From assembly GCA_012728725.1 (NCBI GenBank), contig JAAYEM010000015.1:1-47932 (forward strand): a stretch of 47,932 nt of DNA. Direction: 5' to 3'. Source of the stretch: Tissierellia bacterium (lineage in GTDB: Bacteria; Bacillota; Clostridia; Tissierellales; Tepidimicrobiaceae). The position numbers and the translations under genes are program-made. Position 1 is the stretch's first letter; each line of letters opens with the position of its first letter. Of the stretch, positions 1-8,396 are shown one piece after another. Under the pieces are notes generated by a model. That model did not search any database, was not told where the DNA came from, and saw only the letters and a program-made list of their open reading frames with translations.

Positions 1-95
1 GTATGATTTAGACAGTCTTGATAAGATAGGAATATAATGGATTAGGCATATAGGTAGATTTATATGAAATATTAGTACCTTTAAGGAGAGACAAA

Positions 96-246
96 ATGAA
101 CCAGGCCATTGAAATTATGGAGAAGGTCATAAGCATTAGGGAGAAACCCAATAAATATAAGAATGATAATGAGGTTATCAAATGATTAGAAATACTTGGG
201 AAATACATCCAAAGATTCCCTGATGTGCTGGATAAAGAAATATTAA
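96..246 (+). pseudogene. Small ORF of unknown function, apparently frameshifted
   Basis: An ATG at 96 follows a good ribosome binding site (AAGGAGAG, 83-90). The frame runs 42 codons to a TGA at 222-224. Its last dozen codons look unlike the start, while the next frame from 187 continues in protein-like fashion (LEILGKYIQRFPDVLDKEY) to a stop at 244-246. Dropping one A near 186 joins the two into a helical, charged protein of about 49 residues. I do not recognise a family. The frameshift is an inference from reading-frame texture alone, so confidence is low. I see nothing recognisable between 247 and 360. Confidence 0.3.
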
Positions 247-371
247 TAGCAAAATTATAATTTTATATGGACCTAATTTATATATTATGCAGCCAAATGT
301 AATATAGGTTTTCTCCTAGAAATATTTATAAGGGTTATTGTTTATATTTCCAAGAACCTATTGACAAATCG

Positions 372-419
372 GTCTACAAAGCATAGACTATAATTAAAAA
401 GGTCTATGATTTGTAGACC
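372..419 (+). promoter_or_regulatory. Two dyad operators upstream of blaI-like gene
   Basis: Two matching dyads lie 30 bp apart centre to centre: GTCTA-N7-TAGAC at 372-388 and GGTCTA-N7-TAGACC at 401-419. Each half resembles the TACA/TGTA core bound by BlaI/MecI/CopY repressors. A TATAAT sits between them at 389-394, so a repressor bound at both sites would cover the promoter. A TTGACA at 361-366 is 22 bp from that TATAAT, too far for a normal -35. Autoregulation by the adjacent BlaI-type protein is inferred from position and symmetry. Confidence 0.6.
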
Positions 420-435
420 GAAAGGGGTGTTATTT

Positions 436-804
436 ATGGCGGAGTATAGACTTACTGAAGCAGAAGAGAATTTAGCAGATATAATATGGGCAAATGAGCC
501 TATTAGATCATCAGAATTGGTAAAGATTTGTGAAGAAAAATTCAATTGGAAAAAGTCTACTACTTATACCATGCTAAAAAGACTTGAGAAAAAGAAGATA
601 GTACAGAATAAGAATAGTATAGTAGAAGCATTAATAAAGAAAGAAGATTATTTTGCAGAACAGAGTAAGATGTTTATCGAAGAAAACTTTGATGGCTCCT
701 TACCTAGATTTTTGGCAGCCTTTACAAGAAGGAAAAAGCTTAGTAAAAATGAAATTAAGGAACTGCAGAAATTAATAAATGAACATAGGGAGGAAATGCG
801 ATGA
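436..804 (+). CDS. BlaI/MecI/CopY-family transcriptional repressor
   Basis: This 122-residue protein has the layout of penicillinase-type repressors: an N-terminal winged helix (about residues 4-70, with the recognition helix near 39-50, KKSTTYTMLKRL) and a short C-terminal dimerisation helix pair. Family members bind dyad operators as dimers and are cleaved when a partner membrane metalloprotease senses its signal. I chose the ATG at 436 because AAAGGGGTG lies just upstream; an earlier in-frame ATG at 406 falls inside the downstream operator dyad and has no binding site. The stop overlaps the start of the M56 gene (801), as is usual for blaI-blaR1-type pairs. The protein probably represses its own operon. 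The inducer is unknown; beta-lactam sensing cannot be assumed because the partner lacks a penicillin-binding domain. Confidence 0.85.
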   Translation: MAEYRLTEAEENLADIIWANEPIRSSELVKICEEKFNWKKSTTYTMLKRLEKKKIVQNKNSIVEALIKKEDYFAEQSKMFIEENFDGSLPRFLAAFTRRKKLSKNEIKELQKLINEHREEMR

Positions 805-2861
805 ATAAATTATTTTTGCAAATCATCAACATGAGCATTACCTCCACTTATGTCATTTTATTTATTATAATAGTTCGGTTTTTTATGAAAAAAATACCCA
901 AAATATTTTCCTATAGACTATGGGGGATAGCATTTTTTAGACTGATATTTCCATTTTCATTTGAAAGTATATTTAGCCTCATATCAATTAATACAAAGCC
1001 CATACCAGAGAATATAGTATACACTCAAACACCACAGATTCAAAGTGGAATTACAGCAATTGATGGTGCAGTAAATAGAGTATTTCCTACCCCTGTTGTG
1101 GAAGCAAGTGTAAATCCAATGCAAATCTGGATTTCAATAGGTAGTATAATATGGTTAATGGGATTGGTAGTGCTGTTGATTTATTGTGTATTTTCTACAT
1201 TAAAACTTTCAAAGAATTTAAAATGGGCAACTCATCTTTACGATAATATATATAAAATGGATAGTATAAAGACACCTTTCGTTTTTGGATTGATAAAACC
1301 TAAAATATATCTACCGCATAATCTTTCTGAAACTGAAGAATCCTTTATTATAAAACATGAACAAACTCATATCAAAAGGTGTGATCATATTATAAAATTG
1401 CTAGCTTTTTTAGTAGTATCCATTCATTGGTTTAACCCTATGGCATGGATTGCATTCTATCTAATGGGTGAAGATATGGAGCTATCCTGTGATGAATCGG
1501 TGATTAGGGAAATGGGTTATGGGATAAAAAAGGATTATTCCAATTCTTTATTATCATTATCCGTTGGGAAAAGGATAATAGGAGGGTCACCTATCCCATT
1601 TGGAGAGAACAATATAAAGGGTAGAATTAAAAACATACTATATTACAAAAAACCTAAGTTTTGGGTTACAATTTCAGCAACCATTGTAATTATAATCCTG
1701 GCTGTAGGATTATGTAGTAATCCACCCCAAAAAAGCAAGACTGTAGAAGACTATGCATGGGAGTATATTGATATGCAAATTGAAATGTATGAAGATATTG
1801 AATGGGGAGGGTTGAAAATTATAGACAAAAAGATAGTAAAACTAGAAAAGTTATCCTCCTTTGAAAATATACTTTCTTCTACTGTAGAGTTATGGAGATT
1901 GGAGTATAGATTAAAACCAGAAAACATCGATGAAGTAGTGGTAGCAGGTGGCATGCAGGTTGATGATGGATGGATAACGGAAGATAGCAGCATGGGTAAG
2001 CCCAAGCTGGTTTTTACTTATGAAGATGATGAATTAATATATTTGGGAAATGCAAATACCCTGGATTACCATACTGATACCTTGGCAACACAAGAAATTG
2101 CAATTCGTATAATGCTAGAAAACATGGGTCTATTACCTAATGAAAGCTATGGAGGGAAACATGTAGTAATAAAATTTCCCCTATCAACGGGAGAGGCATC
2201 CCAATTACTTTTATCTCAGCCGATAACACAAGGAAATGATGGAATATGGGCTGTGGAAAGATGGATGGATGGAAATGGGATTATATATCATGTTAACCCT
2301 TATCCTGAAATGGATATAACAATTGAAGAACATTATAGGCTTTTGCAAGAACAATGTGACAAAGGGCAAAAAACATGGCTACTAGACCCTATTCAGGTAG
2401 GATATGATTATATTATAAATACCTTGGGTCAAAGATTGGTAAAAATGGATGATCTGGTAATCATCAATCCAGCTACAATTGATGATTTTCTAATAACACC
2501 TGAGAGCCATTACATAGGATATATCACAATGATGACCTTGGATGAAAGAATATTTCATTTGGATAAGGTAGAATTTTTGACACAAGAAGATGAAGGGAGA
2601 GCGGCAGAGTTAAATATAGATATAAATATTGATATGCCTTCTGGATTTTATATTTACAATGAAGATACTTATCCCATTTCTTTAGAGGTTACCGATGACA
2701 CTGAATATCTGATATTGGATTGGAATCAGCTTTCAAACCATAAATCTATTACAAAGAAGGAGTTTATTGAGCATAATGAGAGTCTAAGCTATAGCCCTCT
2801 CTATCATGTATATACCAAGGACGGATATGTAACAAGAATTAAAGAACAATATATACCCTAA
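801..2861 (+). CDS. M56-family membrane metallopeptidase, BlaR1-like signal sensor
   Basis: The protein has 686 residues. Membrane segments lie near 5-28, 35-55, 105-128, 198-212 and 290-306. The zinc protease signature HEQTH is at 186-190 and the downstream CDE at 230-232, both typical of BlaR1/MecR1 gluzincins. The roughly 380 residues after the last membrane segment should face outside. They lack the SxxK/SxN/KTG motifs of a penicillin-binding sensor, and I recognise no named domain there. In this family the inner zinc protease is activated by the sensor domain and inactivates the partner repressor, encoded here just upstream with a 4-bp overlap. The signal is therefore probably not a beta-lactam, or is sensed indirectly. 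The family call is firm; the sensor function is open. Confidence 0.8.
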   Translation: MNKLFLQIINMSITSTYVILFIIIVRFFMKKIPKIFSYRLWGIAFFRLIFPFSFESIFSLISINTKPIPENIVYTQTPQIQSGITAIDGAVNRVFPTPVVEASVNPMQIWISIGSIIWLMGLVVLLIYCVFSTLKLSKNLKWATHLYDNIYKMDSIKTPFVFGLIKPKIYLPHNLSETEESFIIKHEQTHIKRCDHIIKLLAFLVVSIHWFNPMAWIAFYLMGEDMELSCDESVIREMGYGIKKDYSNSLLSLSVGKRIIGGSPIPFGENNIKGRIKNILYYKKPKFWVTISATIVIIILAVGLCSNPPQKSKTVEDYAWEYIDMQIEMYEDIEWGGLKIIDKKIVKLEKLSSFENILSSTVELWRLEYRLKPENIDEVVVAGGMQVDDGWITEDSSMGKPKLVFTYEDDELIYLGNANTLDYHTDTLATQEIAIRIMLENMGLLPNESYGGKHVVIKFPLSTGEASQLLLSQPITQGNDGIWAVERWMDGNGIIYHVNPYPEMDITIEEHYRLLQEQCDKGQKTWLLDPIQVGYDYIINTLGQRLVKMDDLVIINPATIDDFLITPESHYIGYITMMTLDERIFHLDKVEFLTQEDEGRAAELNIDINIDMPSGFYIYNEDTYPISLEVTDDTEYLILDWNQLSNHKSITKKEFIEHNESLSYSPLYHVYTKDGYVTRIKEQYIP

Positions 2862-2938
2862 AATTATAAGGTCTTTAGTAATAAGAAGTGTAATGATGAT
2901 AAGGTTATAATAAGGAGAGGGCTAGAGGGAGACTAATC

Positions 2939-3098
2939 ATGTTTAGAGAAATGAGAAGAAAGAAGCAATTATTATTCCAATAAGAGGCTATAAAAATTCT
3001 AAAGTATTGTTCTTCTGGAGTTTTGACTGTAATGCCTGTTTGATTGAAGTAATAATTGAGCATATGACAGTAAGGCTGCTATAGAAATTATAGATTGA
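2939..3098 (+). pseudogene. Remnant of a NimA-like/pyridoxamine 5'-phosphate oxidase-family gene
   Basis: From the ATG at 2939 the frame reads MFREMRRKKQLL, then a TAA, then EAIKILKYCSSGVLTV, then a TGA. This matches my memory of the N-terminus of small FMN-binding, nitroimidazole-resistance-like proteins. About 30 codons later IIEHMT appears and, one frame over, SKAAIEIID, which resembles the C-terminal end of the same family. The roughly 100 residues of the flavin-binding middle are missing. An AGGAGAGG precedes the ATG. The gene therefore looks like an internally deleted, nonsense- and frameshift-damaged copy. The family call rests on remembered sequence flavour, not a search. Confidence 0.55.
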
Positions 3099-3136
3099 GA
3101 AATAAGGCTAGTAATAAGTCCATATTTGGCAGCTCA

Positions 3137-3164
3137 AAAGAACTCTATTAAGAGTTCTTTTTTT
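3137..3164 (+). terminator. Rho-independent terminator
   Basis: AAAGAACTCT-ATTA-AGAGTTCTTT is a perfect 10-bp stem (3137-3146 with 3151-3160) followed by more T. It closes the accessory stretch containing the M56 gene and pseudogene. Confidence 0.85.
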
Positions 3165-3231
3165 CTCAATGCACATAATAACTTAGAAGGGAATAGATTA
3201 TAATATAATATCTTTTATAGGAGGTTATTAG

Positions 3232-4287
3232 ATGACAAAAATAAAAAGAATCTTTCCAGGTGGAAATACATCAGAAGGATTTTATTCCTTTCATGATAAT
3301 ATAATCGGTGAAAATAGGAAAAGGTTATATGTATTAAAAGGAATGCCAGGTGGGGGTAAATCTTCATTGATGAAATCAGTAGGGAAAAAGGCAGTGGAAA
3401 AGGGTTATAGTGTGGAATACCACCATTGTCCATCAGATCCCAACTCCATAGATGGTATTGTAATTGAAGAATTAGGTATTGGCATAGTAGATGGTACTGC
3501 TCCCCATATAATAGATCCAATATATCCTGGGCTGGTAGATAAGTTAATAGATTTGACCCAATTCATAGATAGTAAAAAGTTGATAAATTTTAAGGATAAA
3601 ATAATAAAGGCCAAGATAGATAATAAAAAGGCCTATAGTAAAGCCTTTGGATATTTTAAATCTGCTAGTATTGTTTATAATATAATTGCTGAAAACAACA
3701 AGGCTGGACTAGATATAAAAGGAGTAAATAGGGAGATAAAATCACTGATAGATGAGATATTTTCCAAGGAGCTGGTAAACAAAGGGGGATTTGATTTCAA
3801 AGAAAGGCATTTATTTACCAATGCCAATACACCCGATGGCTATGTAGACTATACTGATACCATTTTAAGATATATACCTAATATATACTATATAAAAGGA
3901 GAAATAGGAACTGGCAAATCTGACTTAATAGAGAGAATGGTGGAAGAATGTAGGATTAGGGATTATAGTATAGATATATACCACAATTCTACATTACCTA
4001 AAAAGCTAGAAACCTTGTTTATAAAGGATTTAAAGGTGTGTATTACTTCCAATGAATACGGATTACAGTTTCCACATAAAATGATAGATTTGGATAAGTA
4101 TTTAGATAAAAGGGTAATAAATGAGGAAGACTATGAGGTATATAGGCTATTAATTGAAAAAGCTACTATAAATCTATCAAAGGCTAGAGAAAACCACCAT
4201 ATATTAGAAGAAACCTATAAAACAGCAGTAGATTACAATCAAATTAATAGGATCAGGGAAGATATTATAAAAGAGATATTTGGCTAA
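3232..4287 (+). CDS. Tandem P-loop ATPase of the PRK06851 type, function unknown
   Basis: The protein has 351 residues and two nucleotide-binding loops: GMPGGGKSS at about 37-45 and GEIGTGKSD at about 223-231. The halves look like a duplicated P-loop domain, each with a long helical insert. This matches a conserved clostridial/bacillar family of uncharacterised ATPases (PRK06851-like, usually 350-370 residues). A strong AGGAGG precedes the ATG, and TATAAT sequences at 3199-3209 suggest its own promoter. It is a single gene flanked by terminators and convergent with the alaX-type gene. Sequence gives no substrate; the second loop's Asp after GKS differs from the Ser/Thr usually seen. Confidence 0.7.
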   Translation: MTKIKRIFPGGNTSEGFYSFHDNIIGENRKRLYVLKGMPGGGKSSLMKSVGKKAVEKGYSVEYHHCPSDPNSIDGIVIEELGIGIVDGTAPHIIDPIYPGLVDKLIDLTQFIDSKKLINFKDKIIKAKIDNKKAYSKAFGYFKSASIVYNIIAENNKAGLDIKGVNREIKSLIDEIFSKELVNKGGFDFKERHLFTNANTPDGYVDYTDTILRYIPNIYYIKGEIGTGKSDLIERMVEECRIRDYSIDIYHNSTLPKKLETLFIKDLKVCITSNEYGLQFPHKMIDLDKYLDKRVINEEDYEVYRLLIEKATINLSKARENHHILEETYKTAVDYNQINRIREDIIKEIFG

Positions 4288-4290
4288 AGC

Positions 4291-4335
4291 ATAACTTCCC
4301 CTTTTCGGTGCCAGGCACCAAAAAGGGGAAGTTAT
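4291..4335. terminator. 45-bp palindrome, likely bidirectional terminator with REP-like core
   Basis: Arms 4291-4305 and 4321-4335 are perfect 15-bp complements (AACTTCCCC/GGGGAAGTT core). The inside holds a second dyad, GGTGCC-A-GGCACC (4307-4319). It lies between two convergent genes, and the arms carry T runs towards both sides, so it can end transcripts from either strand. The GGTGCC/GGCACC core looks like a dispersed intergenic repeat rather than an ordinary terminator loop. Confidence 0.7.
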
Positions 4336-4354
4336 TTGTAACATACTTGTAATA

Positions 4355-5551
4355 TTAAAATTGATTTATTATTTCTTCATAGAAGGCTTTAAGAATTGAG
4401 TCTACTTCTCCTTTTGGACAACCACCTTGTACTGTTTGGGGGCTGCCACCACCTTTAATATTCATCTTTTCCATTATTGTTTTTAGTATATTCTTCATAT
4501 TAATATTTAAATTATTACTACGGCTTATGATGAAGCGACCTGTTTTATTATCTTCTATTCCAAATATGCTTATGGTATTATCTGTTGAATTTAAGTAGGA
4601 TATCATGTTTTGCATATCTTCAAATTCTATGTCAGAAAACTTATTAATTACAAAATTTATGCCCTTTACTAGCTGTGACTCCTTCAATAGTTCTTCACTT
4701 CTATATTTATTTAGTTCTTCTTTTAGTTGCCTATTTGCCTGTTCCAATCTTTCTTTTTGGGCATATAATTTTTCAACCCTATCATATACCTCCCTATCTT
4801 TTGTGGAAAGGAGATTGCTTATTTTTTTTATGTATTTACTCTTCCAGGTGTAATCCTTTAAAGCCCTTCCACCACAGACAAATTCTACCCTAATATTCCC
4901 CTTATAAGGTTCCACTTTTCTAATTTTGATCAAACCAATTTCTCCAGTACTTCTTAGATGGGTACCACAACAGGGAGTAAAGTCAAAACCATCGATTTCT
5001 ACAATGCGTATATTAGAATTAGCCGCGGGATCTCTTCTAACAGGCAATTTGTCTACTTGATCTTCTTCAACTATATAGGATTTAATTGGGAAGTTGGAGA
5101 ATATAATTTTATTGGCAAATTGCTCTATTTTTTCTATATCCTTTTCTGTTATCTGGGCAATATTTATATCGATATATACATATTCTTTGCCAATATAGAA
5201 ACCTATGGTTTCCCCATTGAATAGTTTATAAAAAACAGCAGATAGAAGGTGTTGGCCTGAATGCTGTTGCATATAATCAAAGCGATTATCCCAATCTATG
5301 GAAAGTTTAACCCTATCGCTATGTATATTCTCCTCAACTACGTGGACAATATCACTTCCATCTTCATAGGTGTCTATAACCTTAACCCCATTAATTGTAC
5401 CCTTATCCCCTGGTTGTCCCCCCGCCAGATTGGGATAAAAAATTGTCTTATTAGTTTTAATATAATATTTATTATTCATATATTTTTTGTCTACAATACG
5501 GCAATCCAGCTGTCTTAAATAAGGATTTTCCAGATAAACTTTTTCTGTCAT
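4355..5551 (-). CDS. Alanyl-tRNA editing protein, AlaX-type with DHHA1 domain
   Basis: The protein has 398 residues. An AlaRS-like second additional domain carries the zinc site HSGQH (H97, H101) and CCGTH (C194/C195, H198). A coiled coil follows at about 250-300, then a C-terminal DHHA1 segment with a glycine-rich GGGSPQTVQGG. Such free-standing AlaX-L proteins hydrolyse Ser- or Gly-mischarged tRNA-Ala in the cytoplasm. The start at 5551 is supported by AGGATAGGTG just upstream on the minus strand. It is monocistronic, convergent with the P-loop ATPase gene, and divergent from the comEC unit. All expected metal ligands are present, so it should be active. Confidence 0.88.
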   Translation of the reverse strand: MTEKVYLENPYLRQLDCRIVDKKYMNNKYYIKTNKTIFYPNLAGGQPGDKGTINGVKVIDTYEDGSDIVHVVEENIHSDRVKLSIDWDNRFDYMQQHSGQHLLSAVFYKLFNGETIGFYIGKEYVYIDINIAQITEKDIEKIEQFANKIIFSNFPIKSYIVEEDQVDKLPVRRDPAANSNIRIVEIDGFDFTPCCGTHLRSTGEIGLIKIRKVEPYKGNIRVEFVCGGRALKDYTWKSKYIKKISNLLSTKDREVYDRVEKLYAQKERLEQANRQLKEELNKYRSEELLKESQLVKGINFVINKFSDIEFEDMQNMISYLNSTDNTISIFGIEDNKTGRFIISRSNNLNINMKNILKTIMEKMNIKGGGSPQTVQGGCPKGEVDSILKAFYEEIINQF

Positions 5552-5702
5552 CTATATCACCTATCCTTCTGATATTACTACTATTCTACCATTTTTTAAT
5601 AAAAATCAACAAGATTAATTATAAACTTATTAAATATATGCTATAATTTTATAAAACAGTATAAATATGATGGTAATAAAATTTATTAAGGAAGGATGAT
5701 TT

Positions 5703-5798
5703 ATGGATAATAAGCATATAGGCAGTATGTTTACCCTTATGGGCTTAATTCTATTAATATGGTCTTTAAATAGAATCCATAGAAATAGAAAGGACTAA
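5703..5798 (+). CDS. Small predicted single-pass membrane protein (31 aa)
   Basis: An ATG at 5703 follows AAGGAAGG with good spacing. The 31-codon frame encodes a short polar start, a hydrophobic stretch of about 14 residues (FTLMGLILLIW) and a basic tail (RIHRNRKD), which suggests inside-positive membrane insertion. It ends 5 nt before the comEC start, so the two are probably cotranscribed, perhaps from TATAAT at 5642-5647. I recognise no family. The binding site, spacing and amphipathic layout make translation plausible. It could be a leader that helps comEC translation. Confidence 0.5.
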   Translation: MDNKHIGSMFTLMGLILLIWSLNRIHRNRKD

Positions 5799-5803
5799 TA
5801 GGC

Positions 5804-8284
5804 ATGAGAAGACCCTTTGTGTTTTTTACTATTCCTCTATTATTGGGAATAGTATTTTATTATTTCATAGAAATAAGTATCTATACAATATTATTTTTAA
5901 TAATGTTAACTATTGTTTCCAGCCTTATAAGGTTGAGGCTTAATCTTTCCATAAGGGTCCATATTATTATATTGTTTTTTCTTGTAGGTGTGCTTACAAG
6001 CAATATTAAAGCAAAGGGCAGTCAATTGTTAAAATATGTAGATTTGCCCATAGAAGCAAGGGGAATTGTAAAGAATATAAAGACAGTTTCACAGGATGAA
6101 GGAAGATACGTAGTATCCATAGATAAAATAGAATATGATGGCAAGGAAAAAAAGGTATCCGAGAATATCCTATTGAAAATTATTGGAGACAAGGACCTAT
6201 CCTTAGGTGATGAAATAATTTTTAGTGGGGTATTAAGGGAGCCTTTGCCTAATACTAACCCTAAACTATTCAATTACAAATTGAACTTGCTAACGGATAG
6301 CATCTATACAACAGCTACCATAAGGGACTATTCAATTATATATATTAGAAGTACTCCCAATTTATTATATAGGCTAAAAGGCAGTTTTATAGATAGGGTG
6401 GAGAAAATTTTTGATATCTATCTGGTTGAGGAAAACAGTAGATTGATGAAATCCATCCTATTTGGGAATTATTCATATTTAGAAGAAGAAAGCCTTGAGC
6501 AGTTTCGAGATTTGGGACTGGCTCATGTGTTGGCTGTTTCAGGATTACATATTGGAATTATTTCAGGCTTATTAATAGGGATATTTACATTCATTGGAAT
6601 AAACAGAAGGGCAAATATTATTTTAACCATTATAATTCTTTGGATTTATGCCTATATAATAGGATGGCCCCCTTCTGTACTTAGGGCTAATATAATGTTT
6701 ACAATATTGTTATTTTCACAATTGCTGGCAGAACCCTACGATTCAATCAATACCCTATTTTTTGCATTATTCATATTAGCAATAATAAATCCCTTTTGGA
6801 TTTTTAATGTAGGCTTTCAACTATCCTTTATAGCTACCTTTTTTATCCTTTATATTTCACCAAAACTAAGCTTATTCACTTATTCCAAGGATAGCAAGAT
6901 AGTTAGGTCTGCCATTGGGATTTTATCCGTCCAAATAGGCTTACTACCAGTATTGGTATATTATTTTAATAGAATTCCCCTTATAGCCATAGTGGCAAAT
7001 ATTCTGTTACTGCCTCTATTTACTATTTCATTGATACTAAGCATAATCCTAATTCCTATATCTTTTGTTAGCCATACAATAGCTGATTCTATAGGAATCT
7101 TAATCGATTTTCTATTAAGTATAGAGTTAAAAGGCCTGGAGGTATTGAGCCATTTTCCTATGCTCAATATAAGGCTTCCATCCCCTTCAATAGTGGAGAT
7201 CTTTTTATATTATATACTATTATTCATTATTTTTAATATAAAAGATATTAGATATATTGAAAAAGGGCTGATTAAATCCATAGTTTTTTATTTGCTAGTA
7301 CTGATACTTATAAATTCATTAGCTACAAATTTAGATAAATCTATAACTATAAATTTTATAGATGTGGGCCAAGGGGATAGTATATTGATAAGAACCCAGG
7401 GAGGAAATTATCTAATAGATACTGGAGGAGAATTATTTGGTGATTTTGATATAGGTAAAAACATTCTCCTTCCCTATTTGGAGAAGGAAGGGATATTTAG
7501 ACTAAAGGGGGTTTTTATTACCCATTTTGATGCAGACCATTGTAAGGCCTTGCCTTATATAATGGATAATTTAAAGATCGACAATATATTTATTGGATAT
7601 GAAAGGGATGACAACAGCCTCTATAAAGCAATCAAAGAGAAGGCTATAGAAAAAGATGTCCCAATAAGGATTTTAAAAAAGGGAGATAATTTAAAATTAG
7701 ATGCTAATACGGGTATTTATGTAATAGGACCTGGTAATGAACTTTTAAGGAATCCTAAAATTAGCCATAATGATTTATCTTTAGTATTATTATTAGATTA
7801 TTATAATAGATATATCCTATTCACAGGAGATATAGAAAGATTAGGGGAAGAGAGTGTTTTAAACAGTTTAAATGTGGAAATAGATTTTATAAAAGTTCCC
7901 CATCATGGAAGTAATACCTCTTCTGGATTGGACTTATTAAATAGATTAAAACCTAAAATTGGATTTATATCAGTGGGTAGGAATAATAGTTTTGGCCATC
8001 CTCATAAGGAGGTTATAGATAGGTATGAAGCTAAGAATATAATACTGTATAGGACTGATGAATTAGGGCTTATTACTTTAATGATGGATGGGACAAATTA
8101 TCAGATTATCCCTTTCATAAAGGAAAAATTGAGTATAATATATGTACTAAAGCATTATGGTATTATTTTAATTTATTTGATGGGCTACATTATGGTTTCA
8201 TATATATTAGTAAAGATATATAGTAGGAGAGAGTATGGTAACATTAGGGGGAGAGATGATATTTTTTTTATTGATTTGATATAA
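5804..8284 (+). CDS. comEC: DNA internalization-related competence protein ComEC/Rec2
   Basis: The protein has 826 residues. N-terminal membrane helices and a soluble DUF4131-like region (about 1-175) lead into the polytopic competence domain (about 215-480, with LAVSGLHIGIISG). A metallo-beta-lactamase-like domain begins near 510 (NFIDVGQGDSIL) and contains the THFDADH metal motif at 573-579. ComEC forms the channel that passes single-stranded DNA into the cytoplasm; the lactamase-like domain is thought to degrade the other strand. An extra C-terminal membrane helix (about 785-805) and basic tail extend past the lactamase domain. The partner comEA is not in this window. Genome-level competence cannot be judged from here. 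Confidence 0.93.
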   Translation: MRRPFVFFTIPLLLGIVFYYFIEISIYTILFLIMLTIVSSLIRLRLNLSIRVHIIILFFLVGVLTSNIKAKGSQLLKYVDLPIEARGIVKNIKTVSQDEGRYVVSIDKIEYDGKEKKVSENILLKIIGDKDLSLGDEIIFSGVLREPLPNTNPKLFNYKLNLLTDSIYTTATIRDYSIIYIRSTPNLLYRLKGSFIDRVEKIFDIYLVEENSRLMKSILFGNYSYLEEESLEQFRDLGLAHVLAVSGLHIGIISGLLIGIFTFIGINRRANIILTIIILWIYAYIIGWPPSVLRANIMFTILLFSQLLAEPYDSINTLFFALFILAIINPFWIFNVGFQLSFIATFFILYISPKLSLFTYSKDSKIVRSAIGILSVQIGLLPVLVYYFNRIPLIAIVANILLLPLFTISLILSIILIPISFVSHTIADSIGILIDFLLSIELKGLEVLSHFPMLNIRLPSPSIVEIFLYYILLFIIFNIKDIRYIEKGLIKSIVFYLLVLILINSLATNLDKSITINFIDVGQGDSILIRTQGGNYLIDTGGELFGDFDIGKNILLPYLEKEGIFRLKGVFITHFDADHCKALPYIMDNLKIDNIFIGYERDDNSLYKAIKEKAIEKDVPIRILKKGDNLKLDANTGIYVIGPGNELLRNPKISHNDLSLVLLLDYYNRYILFTGDIERLGEESVLNSLNVEIDFIKVPHHGSNTSSGLDLLNRLKPKIGFISVGRNNSFGHPHKEVIDRYEAKNIILYRTDELGLITLMMDGTNYQIIPFIKEKLSIIYVLKHYGIILIYLMGYIMVSYILVKIYSRREYGNIRGRDDIFFIDLI

Positions 8285-8336
8285 TATATGGATGAGATTT
8301 CTATACAATAGACAATAATTAAAATGGAGGATTTCT

Positions 8337-8396
8337 ATGCAAATAAATGTTATAAAAAAGAACAAGGTGGAAATGGCAAAGGAGATGGAAAATTGA
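8337..8396 (+). CDS. Possible 19-codon leader ORF overlapping the holA start
   Basis: An ATG at 8337 follows TGGAGG with ideal spacing. The 19-codon frame encodes a charged peptide (MQINVIKKNKVEM...) ending in TGA at 8394-8396. That stop overlaps the proposed TTG start of holA at 8393 (TTGA). The arrangement suggests translational coupling: a ribosome ending on the leader could restart on holA. A TATAAT at 8280-8285 could start the transcript. The peptide itself is probably unimportant. Confidence 0.35.
   Translation: MQINVIKKNKVEMAKEMEN

Noticed and set aside
2-37. Possible C-terminal end of a gene entering from the left (YDLDSLDKIGI then TAA)
   Set aside because: Only 11 codons are visible, too short to support a call.
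8-208. Minus-strand 66-codon hydrophobic ORF
   Set aside because: It has no binding site and lies opposite a plus-strand frame with a good one; AT-rich complement of charged helices often reads as hydrophobic.
5261-5518. Plus-strand ORFs within 4605-5518
   Set aside because: They overlap the alanyl-tRNA editing gene on the minus strand and have no family features.
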